This document shows, in pieces, positions 8,353-17,128 of a DNA stretch of 64,000 nt; the stretch's first letter is position 1, and each line of letters begins with the position of its first letter. This DNA is from Marinobacter panjinensis (lineage in GTDB: Bacteria; Pseudomonadota; Gammaproteobacteria; Pseudomonadales; Oleiphilaceae): contig NZ_SZYH01000002.1 of the NCBI RefSeq assembly GCF_005298175.1, forward strand, positions 62,001 to 126,000, written 5' to 3'. The notes under the pieces are model-generated. The model worked only from the letters and a program-made list of their open reading frames with translations, made no database searches and was not told the origin of the DNA. Made by a program: the position numbers and the translations under genes.

Positions 8353-9100
8353 CGGGATAGGCCCTCTGCAGGAACTGCATTTCTGCCAGAATGAAACCGA
8401 GGTGTTCGGTGTGCTCGCCGTGCTTTCCGCCCATATACATCCAGGCGTCTTCGGCGCCCGGTGTCAGGGTGGCCTGGGTGAGCACCTCGTTGACCATGCC
8501 GCGCCAGTCTGTGGCCAGCTGGTCGGGGTCCGGGCCGATGCCCGCCTCGGCCAGGACACGATCGGTGTCGTCCGGAGTGATCAGTTCGCCGGTGAAGCGC
8601 CACAGGATATCAACCGCATCCTGCATGCGTTGGTGGCTCTCTTCGGTGCCATCGCCCAGGCGCTTGACCCACTCGGATGACCGGCGCAGGTGATAGGTAG
8701 CCTCTTTCAGGGCCTTGGCGGCAATACCGGCAATACGCTCATCGCTGGATCCGGTCAGGCTCTTGAGTGTGAAGTAATGCCACACGTCGAAGAAAAACTG
8801 CCGACCCATGGTGACCGCATAGTCCTCGTTAGGCTGCTCGGTGAGCAGCAAGTTGCGGTAGTTATGGGCATCGCGGCGGAACGCCAGCTTGTCGGCATCG
8901 CGGCCGTCATCAATCAGCTCGGCAGCGTACTCGTACCAGTTGCGGGCCTGGCCGACGAGGTCGAGGGCAACGTTCATCAGTGCCATTTCTTCCTCAAGCG
9001 CCGGGGCCTTGCCGCATAACTCGCACAGCCGCTGGCCCAGGATCATGTCGGAATCTGCCAGGCGCAGCAGGTATTCCTTTAATGCTTCTGCTTGTGTCAT
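8336..9100 (-). CDS. paaC: PaaC: structural subunit of the phenylacetyl-CoA monooxygenase
   Basis: This ferritin-like protein of 254 residues matches PaaC throughout (LGQRLCELCGKAPALEEEMA, LDLVGQARNWYEYAAEL, MGRQFFFDVW). It pairs with PaaA in the oxygenase core that epoxidises the ring of phenylacetyl-CoA; in characterised systems PaaC itself does not hold a working di-iron centre. It is 12 nt after paaB and overlaps paaD, in the order A-B-C-D-E. Confidence 0.95.
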   Translation of the reverse strand: MTQAEALKEYLLRLADSDMILGQRLCELCGKAPALEEEMALMNVALDLVGQARNWYEYAAELIDDGRDADKLAFRRDAHNYRNLLLTEQPNEDYAVTMGRQFFFDVWHYFTLKSLTGSSDERIAGIAAKALKEATYHLRRSSEWVKRLGDGTEESHQRMQDAVDILWRFTGELITPDDTDRVLAEAGIGPDPDQLATDWRGMVNEVLTQATLTPGAEDAWMYMGGKHGEHTEHLGFILAEMQFLQRAYPDATTW

Positions 9101-9112
9101 TGGATTCGCTCC

Positions 9113-9394
9113 TTACATGTGTCCGACTTCATCGGGCAGCTCGTAAAAAGAAGCGTGCCGGTAAATCTTGTCTTCCGACGGGTCGAACAGTACTTCCTTC
9201 TCGTCGGATGCGGAGGCCGTGATGGTGTCGGAGGGCACGACCCAGATGCTCACGCCCTCATTACGGCGTGTGTACAGATCGCGAGCGTTTTCCATGGCCA
9301 TCTCGGCGTCAGAGGCGTGCACGCTGCCCACGTGTTTGTGGTTCAGACCGTGCTTGGACCGCACAAAAACTTCGTAAAGGCGCCATTCAGACAT
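9113..9394 (-). CDS. paaB: PaaB: small subunit of the phenylacetyl-CoA monooxygenase
   Basis: This 93-residue protein (MSEWRLYEVFVRSKHGLNHK) has the PaaB hallmarks HVGSVHASDAEMA and an IWVVPSD segment. PaaB bridges PaaAC heterodimers in the epoxidase complex. The ATG at 9394 is preceded by GGAGGA, which fixes the start; a reading from 9475 would be 27 residues too long. It lies 17 nt after paaA. Confidence 0.95.
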   Translation of the reverse strand: MSEWRLYEVFVRSKHGLNHKHVGSVHASDAEMAMENARDLYTRRNEGVSIWVVPSDTITASASDEKEVLFDPSEDKIYRHASFYELPDEVGHM

Positions 9395-9411
9395 ATTGCA
9401 TTCCTCCAGTA

Positions 9412-10404
9412 TCAGGCGGCTTGTGCGCGCTGTTTTTGTTTTTTGGCATAGGCGACCGCCGCTTCGCGGACCCATGCGCCTTCGTCAATTGCTTTCTTGC
9501 GAGTATTGATACGCTCGCGGTTACAAGGGCCGTTACCCTTGAGAACGTCGTAAAATTCCTGCCAGTTGATCTCACCGAAATCGTAGTGGCCGGTCTCTTC
9601 GTTCCATTTCAGGTCAGGATCCGGCGCGGTGCACCCCAGGAATTCGAGCTGTGGAATGGTCTGGTCGATGAACATCTGGCGCAGTTCGTCGTTGCTCTTG
9701 CGCTTGATCTTCCACGCCAGGGACTGCTGTGAGTTCGGGGACTCGTCATCGTGCGGGCCGAACATCATCAGGGCCGGCCACCACAGGCGGTTGATGGCGT
9801 CCTGCACCATGGCTTTCTGTTCGTCCGTGCCTTCACGCATCATGTCCAGCAGGATCTGGTATCCCTGGCGCTGGTGGAAGCTCTCTTCTTTACAGATGCG
9901 GACCATGGCGCGGGAGTAGGGGCCATAGGAGGTACGCTGCAGTACAACCTGGTTGACGATGGCAGCACCATCCACCAGCCAGCCAACCGCACCCATATCC
10001 GCCCAGTTCAGGGTAGGGTAATTGAAGATGCTGGAGTACTTGGCTTTGCCCTGATGCAGCTTCTCGATTTCTGCATCGCGGTCTGCACCGAGGGTTTCCA
10101 TGGCGCTGTACAGGTACAGGCCGTGGCCTGCTTCGTCCTGAATCTTGGCCATCAACTGAAGCTTGCGCTTGAGTGTGGGCGCGCGTGTAACCCAGTTGCC
10201 TTCCGGTAGCATACCGACCACTTCGGAGTGGGCGTGCTGGGAGATCTGGCGAACCAGCGTCTTGCGGTAGCCTTCAGGCATCCAGTTCTTGGGTTCGATC
10301 TTGGTTTCCGCGTCGACCTTTTCCTGAAACTCGCGCTCTTCGGGCGACATCTCTTCCAGGGTCTTCAGGCGCTTGGCGCCGGTTTCAACGAGCTGGGCGT
10401 ACAT
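9412..10404 (-). CDS. paaA: PaaA: catalytic di-iron subunit of the phenylacetyl-CoA monooxygenase
   Basis: PaaA has 330 residues and forms 1,2-epoxyphenylacetyl-CoA from phenylacetyl-CoA and O2. The ferritin-like fold carries two carboxylate/His iron-ligand motifs, [13 protein letters not shown] and [11 protein letters not shown], both intact. Length and start ([13 protein letters not shown]) match the family. It is the first gene of the paaABCDE-Z unit, with 315 nt of control region upstream. Because it needs O2, its expression is likely to be controlled both by phenylacetyl-CoA and by oxygen status. Confidence 0.97.
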   Translation of the reverse strand: MYAQLVETGAKRLKTLEEMSPEEREFQEKVDAETKIEPKNWMPEGYRKTLVRQISQHAHSEVVGMLPEGNWVTRAPTLKRKLQLMAKIQDEAGHGLYLYSAMETLGADRDAEIEKLHQGKAKYSSIFNYPTLNWADMGAVGWLVDGAAIVNQVVLQRTSYGPYSRAMVRICKEESFHQRQGYQILLDMMREGTDEQKAMVQDAINRLWWPALMMFGPHDDESPNSQQSLAWKIKRKSNDELRQMFIDQTIPQLEFLGCTAPDPDLKWNEETGHYDFGEINWQEFYDVLKGNGPCNRERINTRKKAIDEGAWVREAAVAYAKKQKQRAQAA

Positions 10405-10719
10405 AAAATACCTCCGGATCGGGCTTGTTGTTCTGAAGCTCCGTGAACACTGGCACCCTCAAGTAACACCAGAGGGCGAATAACTCCATATTATATGATA
10501 CTGAATAAATATCAAGAATAGTCTTTGTGTGTCATGTTATATCTCAAGTATCGCTTGATAACGCTTATATGCATGATTTAAATGGTAAAAGTTATGATAC
10601 GTGAACAAATGCTATCGAGATCATTGGTCGGAAAGTGAAATTAAATCGACGTCTTTGGGTGGGCTGCGGTCAGGGGGCGTCTCAAGGACGGCGGGCCGCC
10701 CCCTGGGAGTCATGCAGGT
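10405..10719 (-). promoter_or_regulatory. paaA control region with inverted repeats
   Basis: This is a 315-nt AT-rich gap between paaK (ending at 10720) and paaA. It holds two inverted repeats: TCAAG-TATCG-CTTGA at 10544-10558 and TGATA-N9-TATCA at 10496-10514. TGATAC recurs near 10594. I see no open reading frame with a plausible start. The repeats are candidate operators for the phenylacetyl-CoA-responsive regulator that is missing from this window; the assignment is an inference. Confidence 0.4.
10671..10705 (-). terminator. GC-rich hairpin after paaK
   Basis: CAGGGGGCG (10671-10679) pairs with CGCCCCCTG (10697-10705), a 9-bp stem with a 17-nt loop placed 15 nt downstream of the paaK stop. 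No T-run follows on the minus strand, so termination may be weak, with some read-through into paaA. Confidence 0.4.
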
Positions 10720-12030
10720 TTATTGTTTGCGGCGGTCAAATACACGCTTGGCCTTGCCTTCGGAGCGGGCCAGGCGATTGGTTTCCACCACCTCGACACG
10801 GGTGCTGATGCCAATATAGGACTTGATGTGGTGGGCCAGTTCCTTGGCTGCCGCGGCACGACTTTCGCTGGTGTCAGTTGCGCCAGGTTTCAGCTCGGTC
10901 CGGATGTCCACGCAGTCCAGGTTGCCTTCCTTGTAAACCTCGATCTCATAGTGCGGCGCCAGGGCCTCGCATTTCAGCACCTGTTCCTCGATCTGGCTCG
11001 GGAACACGTTCACACCACGGATAATCAGCATGTCATCACTGCGGCCGGTGATCTTGTCGATCCGGCGCATCGGGCGCGCGGTTCCTGGCAGCAGGCGGGT
11101 GAGATCGCGGGTGCGGTACCGCAGGATCGGCAGCGCCACCTTGGTCAGCGAGGTAAATACCAGTTCACCGTATTCACCATCGGGCAGTACTTCGCCGGTT
11201 TCCGGGTTGATGATTTCCGGGTAAAAATGGTCTTCCCAGATGGTCGGGCCGTCCTTGGTTTCGACGCACTCCATGCCAACGCCGGGGCCCATGACTTCGG
11301 ACAGACCGTAGATATCCAGGGCCTGGATACCGAGGCGTTCTTCAATCTCGGTACGCATGGCGTTGGTCCAGGGTTCCGCCCCGAAGATACCCAGGCGCAG
11401 GGGCAGCTTGTGGGGATCAATACCCTGGCGGTCCATCTCGTCAGCGATGTTCAGCATATAGGAGGGCGTCACCATGATGATGTCGGGCTCGAAGTCCTTG
11501 ATCAGCTGGACCTGTTTCTCGGTCTGGCCACCGGACATGGGGATAACGGTGCATCCGAGCCGCTCGGCACCGTAGTGGGCGCCAAGGCCGCCCGTGAACA
11601 GGCCGTAGCCGTAGGCTACATGGACTTTGTCGCCCCGGGAGCCACCGCCTGCCCGGATAGACCGTGCCACGATGTCGGCCCAGGTGTTGATATCACTCTG
11701 GGTATAGCCGACAACGGTCGGCTTGCCGGTGGTACCACTGGAGGCGTGCACCCGCACCACGTCGGACATGGGGGTGGCAAACATGCCGAACGGGTAGTTG
11801 TCGCGCAGATTCGCCTTGGTGGTAAACGGCACCCTGGCGAGATCATCCAGGGAATGGATGTCCATCGGCTTGAGGCCGAGATCGTCAAAGGCCTTCCGGT
11901 AGAATGGCACGTTGGTGTAGGCATGGACGACGCTCCAGCGCAGGCGCTGAAGTTGTTCGTGGCGCAGCTCATCGACGCTGGCTGTCTCCATACGGTCAAG
12001 TTTGCCAAGTTTTTGCAGTGGTAAGCTCAT
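10720..12030 (-). CDS. paaK: PaaK: phenylacetate-CoA ligase
   Basis: This 436-residue AMP-forming ligase makes phenylacetyl-CoA from phenylacetate, ATP and CoA. The phosphate-binding motif ASSGTTGKPTVVGYT is intact. Further marks are DIYGLSEVMGPG, the YRTRDLTRL segment, and the C-terminal GRSDDMLIIRGVNVFPSQIE typical of PaaK. The ATG at 12030 (MSLPLQKLGKLDRME) has AGGAC upstream. It is the last gene of paaG-H-I-J-K. For phenylalanine the oxidoreductase at 335-3853 could bypass this step, leaving PaaK for external phenylacetate. Confidence 0.95.
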   Translation of the reverse strand: MSLPLQKLGKLDRMETASVDELRHEQLQRLRWSVVHAYTNVPFYRKAFDDLGLKPMDIHSLDDLARVPFTTKANLRDNYPFGMFATPMSDVVRVHASSGTTGKPTVVGYTQSDINTWADIVARSIRAGGGSRGDKVHVAYGYGLFTGGLGAHYGAERLGCTVIPMSGGQTEKQVQLIKDFEPDIIMVTPSYMLNIADEMDRQGIDPHKLPLRLGIFGAEPWTNAMRTEIEERLGIQALDIYGLSEVMGPGVGMECVETKDGPTIWEDHFYPEIINPETGEVLPDGEYGELVFTSLTKVALPILRYRTRDLTRLLPGTARPMRRIDKITGRSDDMLIIRGVNVFPSQIEEQVLKCEALAPHYEIEVYKEGNLDCVDIRTELKPGATDTSESRAAAAKELAHHIKSYIGISTRVEVVETNRLARSEGKAKRVFDRRKQ

Positions 12031-12091
12031 GATTCTGTCCTGCGTTGTTCTTGTTGAATAATGGTCTTTGTTCTGTCCTGGTCCGGCGGCC

Positions 12092-13339
12092 TCAGGCCAC
12101 CGCATCCATCCGCTCAATAATCAGGGCGATCCCCTGGCCAACGCCGATGCACATGGTGCAGAGCGCGTAACGGGCTTTCTGTCCAGCCGCGTGGCGGCGC
12201 TCAAGTTCATTCAGGGCCGTGGTCACGAGCCGGGCCCCGCTCATACCCAGAGGGTGGCCCAGGGCGATGGCGCCACCGTTCGGGTTTACGTGTTCGGCGT
12301 CATCGGCAAGTCCGAGGTCGCGGGTAACGGCAAGGGCCTGGGCAGCGAAGGCTTCGTTCAGTTCAATCACGTCCATATCGGCCAGTTCGAGGCCCGCGGT
12401 TGCCAGCACCTTGCGGGTGGCCGGGGCGGGGCCGAAGCCCATGATCCGTGGCTCAACGCCGGCGGTTGCCATGGCGACGATCCGGGCGCGGGGTTTGAGG
12501 TTGTATTGCTTGAGCGCATCGGCCCCGGCCAGAAGAACGGCGCAGGCGCCATCGTTGACGCCGGACGCGTTGCCCGCGGTCACGGTGCCGTTTTCACGGA
12601 AAGGCGTAGGCAGCGAGGCCAGCTTTTCAAGGCTGGTTTCCCGGGGATGCTCATCGGTATCCACCACCAGCGGATCCTGCTTGCGGCGCGGAATGGTTAC
12701 CGGCGTGATTTCAGCGCCCAGTCGGCCTTCTTTCTGGGCTGCTGCCGTGCGCTGCTGGCTGCGCAGGGCGAAGGCATCCTGATCTTCCCGGGAAATACCG
12801 AAATCGGCGGCGACGTTCTCCGCCGTTTCCGGCATGGAGTCGATTCCGTACTGCTTCTTCAGCACCGGGTTTACAAAGCGCCAGCCGATCGTGGTGTCAA
12901 AGATCTCCGCCTTGCGGCTGAACGCAGAGTCGGCCTTGCCCATCACGAACGGAGCCCGTGACATGGACTCCACGCCGCCGGCAATCATCAACCGGGTTTC
13001 ACCGGTGCGAATAGCCCGAGCAGCGCTGCCGATGGCATCCATGCCGGAGCCGCACAGACGGTTGATGGTGCTGCCCGGCACGTCCACCGGCAGACCTGCC
13101 AGCAGCAGAGACATGCGGGCAACGTCACGATTGTCTTCGCCGGCCTGGTTGGCACAGCCATAGAGAACGTCGTCGATTTTTGACCAGTCCAGATCCGGAT
13201 GGCGTTCGGTCAGCGCCTTGATAGGGATAGCGCCCAGGTCATCTGCGCGCACGGCGGAGAGCACACCGCCGTAACGACCGATGGGGGTGCGGATGGCATC
13301 GACGATGTAGGCGTCTTTCAGGGGATGGTCGGTGCTCAT
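12092..13339 (-). CDS. paaJ: PaaJ: 3-oxoadipyl-CoA / 3-oxo-5,6-dehydrosuberyl-CoA thiolase
   Basis: This 415-residue thiolase has the acyl-accepting Cys in [11 protein letters not shown], the [11 protein letters not shown]is motif and the C-terminal [11 protein letters not shown]ys motif. It cleaves the two beta-ketoacyl-CoA intermediates of the pathway. The sequence is also close to PcaF of the protocatechuate route, but the position between paaI and paaK settles the role. The start at 13339 ([13 protein letters not shown]) overlaps the paaI stop by 4 nt (ATGA). Confidence 0.93.
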   Translation of the reverse strand: MSTDHPLKDAYIVDAIRTPIGRYGGVLSAVRADDLGAIPIKALTERHPDLDWSKIDDVLYGCANQAGEDNRDVARMSLLLAGLPVDVPGSTINRLCGSGMDAIGSAARAIRTGETRLMIAGGVESMSRAPFVMGKADSAFSRKAEIFDTTIGWRFVNPVLKKQYGIDSMPETAENVAADFGISREDQDAFALRSQQRTAAAQKEGRLGAEITPVTIPRRKQDPLVVDTDEHPRETSLEKLASLPTPFRENGTVTAGNASGVNDGACAVLLAGADALKQYNLKPRARIVAMATAGVEPRIMGFGPAPATRKVLATAGLELADMDVIELNEAFAAQALAVTRDLGLADDAEHVNPNGGAIALGHPLGMSGARLVTTALNELERRHAAGQKARYALCTMCIGVGQGIALIIERMDAVA

Positions 13340-13782
13340 GCAGTTTCCTCCGAGTTGCGTACGGTGCCACGAACCTCGTAGGAACGGCCCCGGAACAGGG
13401 CGACCTTGCGGCCGTCCTGATTGGTTAATGTGATGTCGTAAACACCGGTGCGCCCGCCACGGGCCTGTTCTTCGGCGGTGGCGGTCAGCCGGTCGCCCTC
13501 TTTGGCGCCGTACATGTAGTCGATGCTGCAACCGGAGGCGACGGTGGCCCGGTCGTAGCTGTTGCAGGCAAAGGCAAACGCGGAATCGGCCAGGGTGAAC
13601 AGGTAACCGCCATGGCAGGAGCCGTGGCCCTGGATCATGTCGCTGGTGACGGTCATGGTGAGTACCGCTTTGCCGGGCGCGACAGATTCAATGGTCATGC
13701 CCAGGTTCTGGCTGGCACGGTCCCGCGCAAACATGGCCTTGGCGCATTCCTCGGCGAGTGTCTGTGGATCCATCTCGCTCAT
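13336..13782 (-). CDS. paaI: PaaI: hydroxyphenylacetyl-CoA thioesterase
   Basis: This 148-residue hotdog-fold thioesterase has the PaaI block [20 protein letters not shown], with the catalytic Asp. It hydrolyses ring-hydroxylated CoA esters and so releases CoA from dead-end products. It overlaps both paaH and paaJ by 4 nt, so the three genes are translationally coupled. Confidence 0.93.
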   Translation of the reverse strand: MSEMDPQTLAEECAKAMFARDRASQNLGMTIESVAPGKAVLTMTVTSDMIQGHGSCHGGYLFTLADSAFAFACNSYDRATVASGCSIDYMYGAKEGDRLTATAEEQARGGRTGVYDITLTNQDGRKVALFRGRSYEVRGTVRNSEETA

Positions 13783-15299
13783 GAATAAAACCCCTTCTGT
13801 GCATATGCGTTCTTCCGGAGCAGCAGGGCAGGGCGATAGCGATCTTCTGCGTAGCTGTTCTGGATGTTGGTGAGCACGTTGAACACATGGCCCGCTCCCA
13901 GTCGGTCGCTCCAGCTCAGCGGGCCATCGGGATAGTTCAGTCCGGCTTTCATGGCCAGATCAATGTCCGCAACCGTGGCTACACCATGGAGGGCAGCATC
14001 GGCGGCTTCGTTTGCGAGGGTGGCAACCGTGCGCATAATCACCAGTCCGGGACGGTCAGCCACCAGGCTCACGGCAACGCCTGCTCTTTGCAGTAAAGCA
14101 CAGGCGCAGGAAACCGCTGTGTCGGAGGCCTGGTCTGCCGGTGCTAACGCAAGCCGGGATGCCTTGCTGTAGTCGAAGGCCAGATCAAACAGCACCATGT
14201 TGGAAACGCCTTCGGTGGCTGCCCGCTCGGTGGCCATGCGCCCATCAGTCAGCGCCAGCACGACATCTCCGAAGCGAAGCTGGCCGGGGCCGTCGCGCTC
14301 AATGATTGTCACGCCTGCAGCTCTCAGTCGCTGGACGAGAGGGGCCGCCACGCCGGGATCACCCTCAACGACAAGCACGGTTTCGTCAGACTGGTGCTCC
14401 GGTTCCGTCTGTGGCTCGGGTTTTTCTGCGTCTTCGCCATAGGCGTAGAAACCCTGGCCGTTTTTGCGTCCGAGGCGCCCGGCTTCAACCAGCTCTTTCT
14501 GAATCAGCGACGGCAGGAAGCGCGGGTCCTGATAGTAGGAATTGAACACGGAGTTGGTCACGGCGTAGTTGACGTCGTGGCCAATCAGGTCGGTCAGCTC
14601 GAATGCGCCCATGCGGAACTGGCCGGCCTCGCGAATGATGGCGTCCAGCGTTGCCGCATCGGTGGCCTGTTCCTGCAGCAGGCGCAGGCTTTCCGCGTAA
14701 AACGGGCGGGCGACCCGGTTGACGATAAAGCCCGGGGTCGAGGTGGCGTAGACCGGCTTCTTGCCCCACGCGGTTGCCGTGGCGTGAACTGTCCCGGCTA
14801 CGGTTTTGCTCGTAGCCAGTCCCATCACGACCTCTACCAGTGCCATCAGGGGCGCAGGATTGAAAAAGTGCATGCCCACCAGGCGCTCGGGCTTATTCAT
14901 CTCTGCGCCGAGGGCGGTGACGGAGATGGAAGAGGTGTTGGTGGCGAGGATCGTATCCCCGGCACAGAGCTCTTCCAGGTTTGCCAACAGCTGACGTTTG
15001 ATGTCGAGGTCTTCAATGATCGCCTCGATCACCAGTCCGGCGTCGGCCACGTCATCAAGTCTGGCAACCGGTTGGATCCGGCCAATGGTGGCGTCCAGGT
15101 CCTGCTGCTGCATCTTGCCTTTGTCGACGCGGCGCTGAAGCTGCCTGGCGATGCTGTCGCGTCCATTCTGTGCGGCGCCTTCCCTCTGGTCATGCAGGTA
15201 AACCCGATGGCCGGCCTGGGCCGCAACCTGGGCAATACCGGAGCCCATGGCGCCTGCGCCTATGACGGCGATGATGGTGTGGGTATCAAGTGCCGGCAT
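13779..15299 (-). CDS. paaH: PaaH: 3-hydroxyadipyl-CoA dehydrogenase
   Basis: This NAD-dependent 3-hydroxyacyl-CoA dehydrogenase has 506 residues. The N-terminal Rossmann motif is VIGAGAMGSGIAQVAAQAGH. The catalytic region has GMHFFNPAPLMALVEVV. Two C-terminal helical domains follow; the second ends with NYPDGPLSWSDRLG, as usual for the long PaaH form. It oxidises 3-hydroxyadipyl-CoA to 3-oxoadipyl-CoA. It lies 3 nt after paaG and overlaps paaI by 4 nt. Confidence 0.95.
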   Translation of the reverse strand: MPALDTHTIIAVIGAGAMGSGIAQVAAQAGHRVYLHDQREGAAQNGRDSIARQLQRRVDKGKMQQQDLDATIGRIQPVARLDDVADAGLVIEAIIEDLDIKRQLLANLEELCAGDTILATNTSSISVTALGAEMNKPERLVGMHFFNPAPLMALVEVVMGLATSKTVAGTVHATATAWGKKPVYATSTPGFIVNRVARPFYAESLRLLQEQATDAATLDAIIREAGQFRMGAFELTDLIGHDVNYAVTNSVFNSYYQDPRFLPSLIQKELVEAGRLGRKNGQGFYAYGEDAEKPEPQTEPEHQSDETVLVVEGDPGVAAPLVQRLRAAGVTIIERDGPGQLRFGDVVLALTDGRMATERAATEGVSNMVLFDLAFDYSKASRLALAPADQASDTAVSCACALLQRAGVAVSLVADRPGLVIMRTVATLANEAADAALHGVATVADIDLAMKAGLNYPDGPLSWSDRLGAGHVFNVLTNIQNSYAEDRYRPALLLRKNAYAQKGFYS

Positions 15300-15302
15300 G
15301 AA

Positions 15303-16094
15303 TTACTTCCCCTTGAAGGCTGGCGTGCGTTTCTCCATGAAGGCGGCGACGCCTTCGCGGTAGTCATCGGTCTGCCCGGCCATTCGCTGGAGGTCTCGCT
15401 CCAGATTGATCTGCTCTTCAAAGGTGTTGCTGGCGCTGGCATGGAGCGCGCGTTTGATCAGGGCCAGGCCTTTGGTGGGCTGGGTGGCGAAATGTCGGGC
15501 CAGTTTCATGGTTTCTTCCATGAGCTGCTCGTTGTCCACGCAGCGCCAAATCATGCCCCAGTTCTCGGCCTGTTCTGCACTGATCTTCTCTCCCAGCAAG
15601 GCCATACCTTTGGCCCGCGCCATGCCGGCCACGCGGGGAAGAATCCAGGTGCCGCCCGAGTCGGGAACCAGGCCCAGCTTGCAGAACGCCTGAACAAAGC
15701 TGGCAGAGCGGGCCGCCAGTGTGATGTCGCAGGCAAGCGCAATGTTGGCGCCTGCGCCGGCGGCGACGCCATTGACTGCGCAGAGGACCGGCATCGGTAA
15801 ATCACGCAGGCTACGCAACATCGGGTTGTAGTAGTTCTCCAGGGAGGCGCCCAGGTCAGGCGCTTCCTGGTCCGGGGATACGCTGCGGTCAGAGAGATCC
15901 TGCCCGGCACAAAAGCCCCGGCCAGAACCGGTAATGACCAGTACACGAACAGACTCATCCTTGCGCACGGAGCTGATAGCGTCCCGCATGCGCTCGTGCA
16001 TTTCGACATTGAAACTGTTCAGGCTGTCGGGGCGGTTCAGGGTAAGCAGAGCCACACCCTGATCGATTTCGAGAAGAATGCTCGGCTGAGTCAT
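15303..16094 (-). CDS. paaG: PaaG: 1,2-epoxyphenylacetyl-CoA isomerase
   Basis: This 263-residue crotonase-fold enzyme has SGRGFCAGQDLSDR, the oxyanion-hole segment NGVAAGAGANIALACD and the key Asp in LGLVPDSGGTW, which mark PaaG rather than PaaF. It turns the ring epoxide into oxepin-CoA. It is the first gene of the paaGHIJK unit. Only one crotonase gene is present: the PaaF hydratase that would normally sit beside it is absent. Confidence 0.93.
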   Translation of the reverse strand: MTQPSILLEIDQGVALLTLNRPDSLNSFNVEMHERMRDAISSVRKDESVRVLVITGSGRGFCAGQDLSDRSVSPDQEAPDLGASLENYYNPMLRSLRDLPMPVLCAVNGVAAGAGANIALACDITLAARSASFVQAFCKLGLVPDSGGTWILPRVAGMARAKGMALLGEKISAEQAENWGMIWRCVDNEQLMEETMKLARHFATQPTKGLALIKRALHASASNTFEEQINLERDLQRMAGQTDDYREGVAAFMEKRTPAFKGK

Positions 16095-16494
16095 GGCGTT
16101 ATCCTGTAAATGGAATGATGGATGGCTTTCCGACGTGGCTTTGTTTTTATCGGGAGACAGTCTCAGCTACTCGGAATCAGATTTGCCCTGGGGCGATGTT
16201 TCCGTGGTGAATAGGCTGATTTTTGAATCAGTATATCTGTAAATTGATACTCGTCAAGGTTTGGGAAGTCCGCCTTTTGTATCACATTGCTCTTTCTGGT
16301 TTGAAATCTCTTTAGTGTCTGATAGTTAGGGGTTTTCTTGATTTTTGTCCAGGTTTCACGTGGGTTTTTTCCACGTAGATCGGGATTTAGGTCGCTTTTC
16401 TCTGTGAAAACATCCCACAGAAGCGGTAAAGTGATGCCGAAAATGAATCAGAATGAGTCTTCACATTCCGGGCTTGTCAGTGAAGGAGAAAAAC
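16095..16494. promoter_or_regulatory. paaG-paaY divergent control region with repeated GAATCAG
   Basis: This 400-nt AT-rich gap has no credible gene. GAATCAG occurs three times (16174-16180, 16225-16231, 16445-16451); the second is half of the perfect inverted repeat CTGATT-TTTG-AATCAG (16216-16231). The reverse complement contains TGATTC, the core I recall for E. coli PaaX operators. Further inverted repeats are ACGTGG-N7-CCACGT (16358-16376) and CTGTG-N9-CACAG (16402-16420). These are likely operators for the pathway regulator; which protein binds is unknown. Confidence 0.5.
16244..16257 (+). promoter_or_regulatory. FNR/Anr-like box upstream of paaG
   Basis: TTGAT-ACTC-GTCAA matches 9 of 10 consensus positions, with the same two half-sites as the box before the window's own FNR-family gene (61313-61326). 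It is 150 nt upstream of the paaG start. A weaker 8-of-10 match begins at 16338. Confidence 0.4.
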
Positions 16495-17088
16495 ATGCCT
16501 AGCTACAGCATTGAGGGCGTTCAGCCTGTTGTACATCCGTCTGCATACGTTCACCCGACCGCGATTCTTATCGGGGATGTGTGGATCGGTTCAGGGTGCT
16601 ACGTCGGCCCGGCCGCCTCTTTGCGCGGAGACTTCGGGCGCATCGTGTTGAAGGAGGGATCCAATATCCAGGACACCTGCGTTGCACACGCCTTCCCGGG
16701 CAAGGATGTGGTGGTCGAGAAGGACGGGCACGTGGGCCATGGGGCCATTCTTCACGGCTGTACCGTCGGCGAGGGCGCAATGGTTGGAATGAACGCAGTC
16801 ATCCTGGACGAGGCTGTTATAGCGCCCCGCTCTATTGTTGGCGCAGGGGCTCTCGTCAAGGCCGGTTTTCAGTGTGATCCGGCATCATTGATTGTAGGTA
16901 CGCCGGCGAAGGTGGTGAGGATGTTGAGCGATAATGAGGTCGCCTGGAAAGCGAAGGGGACTGAAGAGTATCAGCGGCTGACCCTCCGCTGCTTTGCGAG
17001 CCTGAAGGAGTGTCAGCCACTGGAGGAGGCGGATCCTGATCGGACCAGAGTTGATGCCGGCAATTACCAGCCCAAACATCAGAGCTGA
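16495..17088 (+). CDS. paaY: PaaY: phenylacetate pathway thioesterase, gamma-carbonic-anhydrase fold
   Basis: This 197-residue left-handed beta-helix protein has hexapeptide repeats through the body ([38 protein letters not shown]) and the metal-binding His residues in VAHAF and [11 protein letters not shown]. Length matches E. coli PaaY (196). PaaY is a CoA-ester thioesterase that removes inhibitory intermediates. The ATG at 16495 follows GAAGGAG; a start at 16453 would add 14 unlikely residues. It is divergent from paaG and convergent with the next gene. Confidence 0.93.
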   Translation: MPSYSIEGVQPVVHPSAYVHPTAILIGDVWIGSGCYVGPAASLRGDFGRIVLKEGSNIQDTCVAHAFPGKDVVVEKDGHVGHGAILHGCTVGEGAMVGMNAVILDEAVIAPRSIVGAGALVKAGFQCDPASLIVGTPAKVVRMLSDNEVAWKAKGTEEYQRLTLRCFASLKECQPLEEADPDRTRVDAGNYQPKHQS

Positions 17089-17128
17089 TTCTGGGATAAA
17101 CGGATATCACACAGGGTGATTGCGTGTT

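Noticed and set aside
14394..15800. 468-codon plus-strand frame across paaH and paaG
   Set aside because: Antisense to two well-recognised enzymes with intact motifs; no ribosome-binding site or domain is seen.
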